Source: Auricularia sp. M13
Taxonomy: Eukaryota; Basidiomycota; Agaricomycetes; Auriculariales; Auriculariaceae
Direction: 5' to 3'
Assembly: GCA_037042915.1 (NCBI GenBank)
Contig: CM073193.1
Location: 744,001-808,000 of the forward strand
DNA: 64,000 nucleotides
Shown here: positions 1 through 10,200 of the stretch, in pieces
How the letters are laid out: every line of letters begins with the position of its first letter
How positions within the stretch are numbered: the stretch's first letter is position 1
The notes under the pieces: model-generated
Seen by the model: only the letters and a program-made list of their open reading frames with translations
Told to the model about the DNA's origin: nothing
The model's database searches: none
Made by a program: the position numbers and the translations under genes

Positions 1-2340
1 AAATAAAAATCTATGCTCTGAACACTCAATTCCTTCGAATGTGGAAGAGTACTGAGTACTTTGAGACTCCTGCGACCCCTTACGCAAGGCGCGACGCGCG
101 CGACGAAAATCATGCAGCAGTCTAGGACTGAACGATCCCAGCGTGTATTCAAGTCGACAGGCGTGCAGGCCAGCAGCACGGAGGTACAGATGGACGAAAT
201 GGGCAGTAGTGAAGCAGCGCGCGCGAATGGGAGATGGGACATGCGTGAACGGATAAGGTCAAGAAAAACACGGATCGGGTCGCATCGCACGCGCATTCCA
301 GGACCTGAAGTGCTTCAGAATCGAGCCACATGAGCCCGAAAGTCGAGAGTACGCACGATGGTAAGATCTAAAGATCAGAAGGGCTGGCGGAGGGGCCGGA
401 TCCAGATCCGCCCTCGCGCCCAACACCGCCGAAATGAGAAAAACCATGATGAGGGCACCGGAAAGTGAGCGTGCAGCGACAAGTGGGACGAATCCCGTGA
501 TCAGGACAATTATCCGCGGTGTGGATGGTGCGAGAGTTGTCGTCCGTCTGAGAAAATGTAAGAGGAGCAAAGAAAAACGCCGGGGACTCACATCGGTTAT
601 GCACAGGATGCAAGCGCAGGAAACCTGCTCTTCCCACGTAGCGCCGCGGCACGCGGGGTTGAGGCAGAGGTGCAGCCTGGCCGGCCGGAACCAACTCCAC
701 ATCGTACACTGACTGCATTTAGCTGAGCAGCGGCGACGATGCGAGATAGAAGGACGCACGCGGCAGCTAAACACGGTCCAAATGCGTGTCGGACGGCACA
801 TTCGAGCAAGCGATGAGATGAGGGCAGCGAAGAGGATGTGGAAAGCTCGAGCAAGGAGAGGGCCTTATATACACCTCCCAAGCCATCCCAAAGCCAATCG
901 CAGTAGTGCACGTCCTGCGTACGCAATGTCAGCGTCTCAGAGTACGCGTGTGGCATGGAGACCTCACGAGGGTCTCTGGAACTCAGTCCGCACCAGCACA
1001 AGGGTAAGGTAAATGAGGAAGGATGTCGAAACCGAGGGACGATGTAGATCTCCCCAACGACACGAGGCCCGAGACACAGCTGTCGAGGAGCCCATGCGGC
1101 CAGCCTGCGAGGCAGGACCGCTACCAGAAGTCAAGAAGGTGCGAAACATGTCAGTCCTCAATAGCAGCGCCGAAATCGAGTGCTGGAAAGACTTCGACGG
1201 CGTGTGGCATGCGCAATCGCGCTACGGGCACATCAGCGTGTTCAGCCAGGCTCAGATCGAATTGCCGCCAGCATAAGGCGGTGTCCGCGCGCCATTTGGA
1301 AGGCATCTGACGCGCAGGCCCAGCCAGCTCAGTAAGGGACGTCAATCGAGGGCATACCGAGCTGCTGCATTCCATCAGGCCCATCTCCCCCGCCGGGAAC
1401 GAGGTCACTACGGCGGGAATGCGCGCGTTCGATCTACCGCGGCCAGTATTGATGACATAGTGTCCCGCCGCGCTAGGAGGAGGAATAAAAGAATCCGAGA
1501 ACAGTCGAACACGCACCTTCGATTGTGCGCCCAAGACAGCCGTGAGGAAGCATACACACGACCTCTGGACTGCAAATCATGACAGGATCTGCATCGCCCC
1601 TCAGCACACTCGCGGACGGGTAGAAACACGTACAGTATTGGTCCAAACACTACTCCTTGACCGCATGTAAATGCTGTCAGACGTACCGGAACGAGCACGC
1701 TCTCCGTCGCAGAAAGTGCAACAGTCTCTTGGAAAGAAAGACGGTTAATATTCAGAGACGAGAGCTCTCTAAGTCACATGATGCCAGGAGCCCTGCGATG
1801 TAGATTAGCCCGTGAGCAGAGTACAAGCATACGAGCGCCCGAAGCGCTTCTGACCGGTAAACGGACCTGTCAGGTGTCGACCTGTCTGAACGCGCTTCCC
1901 CGCGCAGTCTCGACGTCGATTTTCAAGCGCCGACGCACCCCGGACAATGCGATAGAAGAGAACTCCAGGCGTAGGGCACGATGCTGTACGGAATGAACTA
2001 CGAAATAAGCGGCGAAAAAATGGATAAGTACACACACCTCGAGACAGTCCATACAAACGCAAGCAGAGGTCGGGCCGAGCGCGTAGCAAAGGTGCGAATA
2101 GCACTGGACAAAACGGTAACTGCGGATGGTGCGCTGAGTGGCGAGGGTGAGAAGGAGAGCTGCGCTTCCAACTCCGGTACGCACTCCTGCAAACGCATTC
2201 CGTAGCAACTCTACGGGCAGTAAGAATGGGAAACCGACCACCGAGCACTTACACAATCAGGCGACACATCCTAACGCGACGGCGATGGGGAAAATGCTAC
2301 TCACCGGGGAAGATAAGCCCCACGCCTTAAGAACCGAAAA
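1..2340. other. gene-poor left edge, no convincing coding gene
   Basis: No open frame here resembles a known protein. The one structured signal is a minus-strand promoter-like block near 0.87 kb, listed separately. Downstream of it on the minus strand, short open frames at 259-801 carry a hydrophobic stretch and a possible 44-nt GT-AG intron, but no splice choice yields a clean protein. The region may be 5' flank of the LINE or degraded sequence. Confidence 0.4.
864..900 (-). promoter_or_regulatory. TATA box plus CCAAT box, minus strand
   Basis: On the minus strand a TGTATATAAGG element (864-873) lies about 25 bases downstream of a CGATTGG inverted CCAAT box (893-900). The geometry suits a fungal core promoter reading toward position 1. 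No clear product was found behind it. Confidence 0.35.
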
Positions 2341-2520
2341 ATGAAATAGGTCAACGCGCGAACAGGTGGCTTTTGGCCAAGACTGTGTGGGCCAGGGACG
2401 ACGATGGTGACCCCATACAGCCCACCGCCCACAAGTCAATGGCAAAATCGCCCCCTCCTAGAGCCTCGACCCACTCTGACGTAGAGGTCAAAGGCGCCGG
2501 GAGGCGAAACACCCCAAGTG

Positions 2521-2527
2521 TATATAG
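2521..2527 (+). promoter_or_regulatory. TATA-like element upstream of the 2641 ORF
   Basis: TATATAG lies 120 bases before the ATG at 2641. It is the only TATA-like element close to this reading frame. Confidence 0.25.
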
Positions 2528-2640
2528 TCCTCAGCGCTTAAGTGACGTATACGCAGGGGCCCAAACCGCAATCTCCCCCCTGAATCGAAACGCAAAGGGG
2601 ACTATTAAAGGGGGAGGAGTGATAAGACACTGCCCACAAG

Positions 2641-3213
2641 ATGCAGCGCCTCACGTGCTCGCCCTCGCCACCGAACTCACAACAGGAGGCCCATCAAAAG
2701 ACGCCCTCTGCGCGAAGCCGCTCGCCAACACCAACGTGGAACATTCTACCAGTGACGGAAAAGCCCACGCCGAAAAACACGGAACGAAGAGTACCAACGA
2801 GACAGCATCCAGCTGAGGCCCAAGACGCTGCGCCTCGGAGGTCGAACTCGCCGAGGCCCAGACGAGCCACCGCTTGCATAGATGACGTCCTCCGAGACGC
2901 TCCGCGCAAGCAAACTCAGCCATACCAGAAAAAACGAACGTACTATTGCCAAGGAGGCTGCGGCGGGCACTGGAGCCAACGAGACCGAAGGGACATGCAC
3001 TGGCTAGAAAAGCCAGACTGCGAAGACGCGCACGTGGCTGCCATCAGCGGCACACACCTTGTCATCGACTACAACGAGACTTTAAGATGGCGGGAGAAGA
3101 GGAAAAAAGACAAAGCAAGGCGCGCACATCGCGGGCTTTCGGAGGAAGCGCCGGCAGCCGCAGTATCCCGGGATGATGTAGACGCGATGTCACCAGATGT
3201 ATCTCGCAAATAA
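2641..3213 (+). CDS. hypothetical basic protein with a Cys/His cluster
   Basis: An open frame of 190 codons starts with a true ATG. The N-terminal half is rich in Ser, Pro, Thr and Arg and is probably disordered. Around residues 100-130 there is a C-x3-C cluster followed by His and a further Cys/His pair (CQGGCGGHW ... DCEDAH), which could bind zinc. The tail is highly charged. An AATAAA signal overlaps the stop region (about 3208) and another lies near 3255. No family is recognised. It may be a small host gene or an extra leader ORF of the LINE that follows on the same strand. Confidence 0.3.
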   Translation: MQRLTCSPSPPNSQQEAHQKTPSARSRSPTPTWNILPVTEKPTPKNTERRVPTRQHPAEAQDAAPRRSNSPRPRRATACIDDVLRDAPRKQTQPYQKKRTYYCQGGCGGHWSQRDRRDMHWLEKPDCEDAHVAAISGTHLVIDYNETLRWREKRKKDKARRAHRGLSEEAPAAAVSRDDVDAMSPDVSRK

Positions 3214-3617
3214 AAGCCGCGACGGGCCGGGCGCGCCGAAGCCCGAAAAGGACCGAATAAAAGCCGGGAAGCCGGAAAGCCGCCGAGAATCCGGTCCAGA
3301 AAGGCCCCGGGCCGCAAAGATGAGCCAGAGCCGTCGTCAAGAAGCAGTAAAAAGAATCAATTGCAGCAGGGCCAAGCACAGCCAGATAACATGCAGGAGC
3401 AGTTCGGGCGGATCAAGGCTCACCGCCCTGCGATGGCCGGAGGATCGAGGGTGACGCGGCCTGGGTTTTGGAACTCCGACCCAGCGCCCGGCTGATCGTC
3501 CCCTCTCCCCAAGTCTATGAGCCAGAAGGCGTCAGACGCCACGGCGCCCTTGCTGGACAGCTTCGATGAGCAGAACGGAGCGAGCATCAGGGTGGCCCAG
3601 AGGTCCGCCAGGCGTCA

Positions 3618-5911
3618 ATGAATACGTCGACGCGCAGAGAGCCCTACAGCGCGCGCAAGTCGCCACTCCTTGCAGCCACCCACTCTGTCCCTGCCTGCCA
3701 CCATCAGCGCTATGCCGCCAGTTTCTACGGACGCGCAGCCGCGCTACGAACCAGTTTTCGCTCCTGCTCTTGCCCTCCGCCCTCCTCTCGCATTCCCGCG
3801 CGGCATCCAAGAACTTTACTCTGCACTGGGCTTGCACAACGACTGCCCCTCCCGCCGGCGAACACAGCTACAGAGCGGCCTGCCCTCGCAAATCCGCTCT
3901 CGAAAAAATGGACGACGCCAGGGGAGGTATGCAGTCGTGAAAGATATATTACCCGCCCGTCGCTAACCCCTGCAAACAGCGATGGGGAGCGAGATCCTCG
4001 TCCCCGAGACGCAGCCGAATGGACCTGGCGAAGACCAGCTGGAGCCCACAACGGCGGCTCCACTACTCCCGTCATCTCACCGCCTGCCACGCACGCCACG
4101 CACCCCGAGCTATCGCCAGCACGCCCGGCGACAACGCGGACAGCAGAAGAGGCGGCCACGCCCAGCGAACGCGAAAAATTGCGTCAACTCGCTGACGAGC
4201 GCCGCGCGCGCGTCGCCTCTCCGTCGAAGGACTCGACGATACCAACTGGCCGCCATTGCAGCGACAGGATACGTCCGGCGACAACGAGGCGGTGCGAACA
4301 AAGCCCTAACTCGACGGTCCTTCACCAGCCGCCCAATCGCCCCCTGCCGCGTCAGCGGCCGTCCAGCGTCCTAAAATCCAGCCCGCAGAGGTCGAAACTC
4401 ACCGCGCCCCATTGCCGGCGCCGAGAAGCCCGTCGCGACGACCATCGACTGGTCGCGCATCCCCGAGTCCGAACCAAGACGCTTTGGCCCGCCCATCCCG
4501 CGCATCTCCGCGAGCGGGAACATGGCGAGCAACAGCACGGCAAGCCGCTCGCGGCAACACCGGCTTTGGTACACGACATGTTCGTGGAGGAGGACCCGAC
4601 GAAGCTCGAGAACGACCAACTGCGCCGCGGCCCTTCAGTCGCCGTCCGAGCAACGCCGCAGCGCCGCAATGCCCAGTCAGCAGCCCGAGCGGAGGCGATG
4701 GCGAGACGTCACGGCCGGCTCCCTCACCACGACATGGACGTGGACGACCCGATCGTCGTGGAAGACTACGACGCGCCCGCAACGGACTTTCCAGCGGCGC
4801 AGCCTGCAACGCACGTACTCATCGGATGACGACATCGTGGAAGACCTCGATGACGACGAGGACCTGGAGGATACGGATGACGAAGAAGCCGACGACGATT
4901 ACGAACTGCACCCTGCCTTCGGCGAGCGCACGGTCCATGTCGCCTCTAACGGCAACAACCGCCGCATCGATGGCATGGCCGCCAACGCCCACCTCGCCAA
5001 TCTCTGCCCCGTCCAGAGGTCAGCATGGTCAGACTTCAAAAAGCCGAAAGTTATCTTCGTCTGCGACAGCATCGGCGGGCAGGACCCGTCGACGATGCCC
5101 CCTGGCGGCCGTCCAGAAGCTTGCCAAGGCCATCAAGGGCGCGCTACCGACCAGCAAACCGCAAGTGACGCGCGCGGAGTCCGACCCGCGCAGCAATAAG
5201 CCAATCCGCAAGAATACTTTCCTCCTTACTGGCATCACGCGCCAGCAGGAGGACGCCCTGTGCTACCGTCGGCACTACGTTCTGGACAACGCAAGCGTCA
5301 CGACCTTCCGCTTTACCCTGCTCGCCTCGAGCCACCTGGGAACGGTCACCAACACTCAGCTGCGGGGCGGCCACCTGCGAGAGAGCATCAAGCCGTCTTG
5401 GGAAACGAACGCCAGCTTCCGTGCCCCACTGGAGAAGTTCGCAGCGCGCAACAAGGTCGCGGCCGACCCGCTGATACGCGCTTTCCTCGACTCAGTCTCG
5501 GTCCGCTCGCTCACGACGACCTCGAGCACAGAATCCATCAGGGAGTACAACGTCCACGCCGATGTGGACTTCTTGCCGCCCGACCTAATTGCAGAGCTCC
5601 GCGAGGCCGTGCGCAACATCCCGATACGGCACCCTTTCAAGGGCCACGGCCGCATGCGCAAACAGCCGTGGGACTGCTCCGTGTGCGAGAGCGCCGGTCA
5701 CCCCACTGGCAAATGCCCCACCTCGCGCATCGACGGCTGGACCAACGCACACGGTGCAGCGCTGACCTCGAACGGCAACCAGGCGACGAACAACAGCGCC
5801 AGCGGCCCGCGAGGCCGCGGCGGACGCGGCGGCGGCGGACGCGGCGGCGGCGCTGGCCGAGGCGGCGCCGGCCGTGGAAATGGAAACGGCTACCGCGGCC
5901 GCGCTTTCTGA
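3618..5911 (+). pseudogene. LINE ORF1, RNA-binding protein with CCHC knuckle and RGG tail, frameshifted
   Basis: Coding character moves through three frames. The first frame runs from the ATG at 3618 to 4829 and ends in an acidic stretch. The acidic run continues in the next frame to about 5100 (SSDDDIVEDLDDDED onward). The third frame then carries the conserved C-terminal half to 5911. The second switch falls in a run of five C (about 5098-5102). The last frame has a C-x2-C-x4-H-x4-C zinc knuckle (CSVCESAGHPTGKC) followed by a glycine/arginine RGG-type tail. ORF1 proteins of this type coat LINE RNA. GC content is very high. The shifts could be real decay or assembly errors; no GT-AG introns explain them. 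Confidence 0.6.
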
Positions 5912-6921
5912 CACCTACGTCGAATCTCTTTTCTTCTTGCACCTCCACTACCCTACCCCGCTCACTGCCGCTTTCTTGCTCACACCACGCTGCCCGCGCC
6001 CTGCCCTCAAAATCCGCCCGCAGTCTCCTCTGACGAGGCCTCTTATGTCGCAACCCTTTCCCAATTACTAGAATCTCCCCTGTCCCGTACATACCTTCCC
6101 CTCTTGCAAAATAAACCTGCGTAATGTAGGATGACACGGCCGCGCCACCGCTCGCTCCACGCCAATAGCGCAAATGCGCACCGCGTCTTCCTTTGCGCCA
6201 ACACACGCTTTACACTCCCACTCTCTCGCCCGCTGAGCCTCTATCGCGCAAGATACGTCGTGATGCTACGCGCCGATAGTCGCTGCGTATCTCCATGAAG
6301 ACGCAAGCAGCACATTCCCCACCGCGCTTCCACCGCGCGGATGCACGCCGCGTCTCCTGCGCTGACGCACACCGCGACTCTCCAAGCCGAGTTTTCCCAC
6401 GCCGACATCCATCGCGCCTTCTCTCCCTGAGCCGACGCGCACACTGCGTTACCGCGCCGAACTCCCGCCGAGTTTTTACCGCGCAGAAGCACGCTGTTTT
6501 TTGTTTCTCTCCGCGCCAACGCACACCAAGCACTTCCGTGCCAACGCGCATCGCACAGTCCCAGATCAATTTCTCCGCACGTCCTCGTGCCGAAAGTGCT
6601 GCAAGCCGCACCCAGACTGCGTTCTGGCCATGCCCGGGCAGCAACCCCGGACATACCTCGGCGGCACATCGGCCATACCCCGGCAACACCTCGGTCACTC
6701 CTCGGTCACACTTCGGACGTAGACCGTCTGTGCTAACAGCACGAGGAGGAGCCCACACGTCATAGCACGCGCTGGTTGACACCTCCCCTCACAACACAGA
6801 GCTGCACAGTGCCCTGAACCGGCAATGGCCCTGGCAACTCCAAACAAAGGCTACGCACAACCCAAGCTAGTGCCCTCCTGATGCCCAATTTACTGACCTT
6901 CGGGGACAGGAAGCAGCGGGA
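5912..6921 (+). repeat. ORF1-ORF2 spacer with degenerate GC-rich tandem repeats
   Basis: The spacer holds no gene. From about 6180 to 6560 a degenerate unit of roughly 25-30 bases recurs about ten times; its core is GCGCCGACGCACACCGCG followed by a pyrimidine-rich TCTCC or TTCC. A second, shorter degenerate repeat (CCTCGGTCAC, CCCCGGCAAC and similar) occupies about 6630-6720. An AATAAA at about 6111 may end the ORF1 message. Confidence 0.5.
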
Positions 6922-7254
6922 GTGAGCGGAGGTCTATTTAGACCAAGAGCGAGCCGCGCGGAGACGCTGAAGCCTGATGGAAATCGCACTGTCCGGACGG
7001 TGCGAATAGTACTGACTGGCATAGCTCACCGTGCTGGCCGGCATGCCAGCTGTGCGAGATGGGTGCGCTGGCCCGTCTCTGCGAGATATACAGCGCGAAG
7101 CCCAATTACCACCAACAACACATCTCAGGTGACAAACGATCGGTCTGGTTACACGTTCCAGAGCACCGAACCAGAGGTTTCTGATGCTGCCCTTCCCTCT
7201 GTGGATGATGGTGCTCAGGAAGCAGGAGGCAGCGCTTCAGGGGGAGAGTTCGTG

Positions 7255-10200
7255 ATGAACAACATTCTGACGCCAGAAGGCTGGCGTCAAGATGCGCATC
7301 AGTCTGGCAAAACCGGCACTGATGCAAGCGACCTAACTACGCCACGATCAGTGGCAGGGTTGAGCTCAGCATATGTACAGACACCATCTGATGCTGGGAA
7401 TAACTACTCAAACCATGCAGTATTACCAATAATGCAGGACAATCAGATGCGCTCAAAGAAGAGCACCAAGGCCTATATCAAACTGGCCTCTGAGAATATG
7501 AAAGGCCGTGGTGCGCAGAAGATAGCCGGCAGTATCAAATGGAAAAAGATTGCAGAAGACATTCGCAGTCAGAAGATTGGCATCATGGCCATTCAGGAGA
7601 CTCACCTTGATGCGCAGCACCTGGATGAAATTCATTGCTACTATGAACATCTTCATGTAGAAAATACTGCGCTGCCAGCAAACCCCACGGGCGCGGGGGG
7701 CGTTGCGCTGGTCTTCAACAAGCTACTTACAAATTATCGCACTATTGACACTCATGTCCTAGTTCCAGGCAGAGCGATAGTGTGCAAAATCGAATGGCAT
7801 AGGAACTCAAGCCTGGTCGTCCTCGCCATATACGCGCCCACCACTGCCAAGGCAAATAAAGAGTTCTGGGAGACTCTAAAAAAGACTCTCAGGCGTGCAA
7901 AGGGCAAGATTCCCAAACCAGATGTCATGCTGGGAGATTTCAACCAAGTGGAGGACCCCATCGATCGCTTCCCTGCAAAATTGTCAAAGATCGACTCACC
8001 TCAGTCCTTTGAAGACCTCAAAAGGTATCTGAAAGTCACAGATGGGTGGAGAGACACCTTCCCTGACAGCATCGAATGGACATGGAGGAACATGCCTCTG
8101 TCGTCCATGTCTCGCATCGATAGGATCTACTTGACCAACAAAATGCGTGCAGTCAGTAGACAATGGGGAATTAATGTGTCGAGCATAAATACATACGATC
8201 ACAGCAGAATCTCAGTTGAGTTAGTGTGCAGAGATGCGCCAGACATTGGCCCTGGACGCTGGACCATGTCTGAGAACCTAACAAGAGATAAGATTTTCAT
8301 GTCAGAGGTGTACAAACTGGGCAAAGACGCCCAGTCAGAAATGGACACCATCGCCTTTTTGGGTAGGACAGAATACAATAACCCCCAGCGTACCTGGGAG
8401 CGTCTGAAAGAGCAGATCAGAAAGGCTGCAAAGACTAGAAGCAAAGACCTCAACTGCGCCAGGCGCACAAAATTGACAAAAGCGCAAGAACAGAGAAACT
8501 CTGCCAAAACCTGCCTGAGAGCAGCGTCCTCGCCGGATGAAATCACAGAGGCAAAAGCGCAGCTCAGAAAAGCTGAAATGGAGATCTACAATCTACAGGA
8601 CGGCTCGCACACCTCCATATTCCAGAATAGATCAACACGTGTCTGGCTGGAAGCAGAGACCATGTCCAAGTCCTGGTTCAGTTGGGTGAAGAGTAAAAAA
8701 CCGCGTGATACCATGATGCAACTCAAGCGCCCAGGGTGTGAACCAGCACAGTATGTTCTGGAATCACGCGATATGGCAGATTTGGCTGGAGAATACCACA
8801 ACTCGATCCAGTCCAAAGATCTGGACGTAGATGAAGCTGCGCGCTCACTGGCCATAGAGCACGCTTTAGACCACTTGGAGCGTCGCGCAGATGCAAGTGC
8901 GCGTGCCAAACTAGCAGCTGTAATATCAAGAGAGGATGTAACAGAATCTCTGGCGTCCTCGAAATGTGGGAAAGCTGCTGGTTTAGATGGACTCATATAT
9001 GAACTCTGGAAAGTCATCCACAAGCAGTTCTGTAAATCCAGGGGCAAAGAAGATCAAACCTTTGACGTCGTGGGTATGATGACAATGGTCTTTGAAGATA
9101 TTGAACTCCATGGCTTAGACGCAGACTCCAAATTCGCAGAAGGCTGGCTGTGCCCTTTGTACAAGAAAGGAGATAGAAGTGAGATCGCGAATTATAGGCC
9201 GATCACGCTCCTCAACACAGACTACAAAATTTACACCAAGGCCTTGGCGCTCAGGCTGGCTAGCATTGCACCCCAGCTCATTCATGAATCTCAGGCTGGC
9301 TTTGTCCAGGGTCGCAGTATCACAGACCATTCCAAAATCACGAGTCTCATCCTTGATTACGCTGAAGCCAAGGAAGAAAATGGCGCCATCGTGGCACTGG
9401 ACCAGGAAAAAGCTTATGATCGCATAAGACATGACTATCTGCACAAGATTCTCAAAGCCTTTGGCTTCCCAGAGCACTTTGTGAATGCGGTCAGGACGCT
9501 GTATGAAAATGCTTTCACTGTGGTCATGATCAATGGCTTCGCAAGCAAAAAGTTTAGAGTTACCAGAGGCGTCAGGCAGGGAGATCCGCTCTCCTGCTTG
9601 CTTTTTAACCTGGCAATAGAGCCGCTCTCAGCTATGCTCAGACGCTCTGAACTGCGAGGCTACAAGATTGATGGCATTGAGGGCAAACTAATTGCCACGC
9701 TATATGCAGATGACACAACAGTGTACATGAGTGAGAAGGACTCCTACCAGCGCCTCTTCCAGATCCTGGACCAGTGGTGCCTCGCTGCAGGTGCCCGCTT
9801 CAATGTGCAGAAAACTGAAATCGTTCCAATGGGTACAAAGGAGTACAGGACACAAGTCCTGGATTCGCGATGCCTCAAAGATGGAGACCCTGCCATCCCA
9901 GACTCAGTGCGCATTGCCAGAGATGGCGAACCCATTCGCATACTTGGTACCTGGCCAGGCAATGAAGTGCAGAATGTGAATGCCTGGTCCTCCATCCAGG
10001 ACAAAATTGCTGAAACTCTACAAAGATGGGAAAGTAAGCGCCCCTCGCTGAATGGTAGGAGCATTATATCACAAGTTGTGGTGGGCGGTTTTACCCAGTA
10101 CCTTACTGCTGCTCAAGGTATGCCAACAAAGCTGGAAAAACGCCTGGATAAAATGACGCTTGACTTCCTCTGGGCAGGCTCTCGCCGCCACCCAATTAAT

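Noticed and set aside
1-20. CTATGCTCT near the left edge complements AGAGCATAG just after the LINE poly(A)
   Set aside because: It is inverted, not direct, so it cannot be a target-site duplication; nine bases can match by chance.
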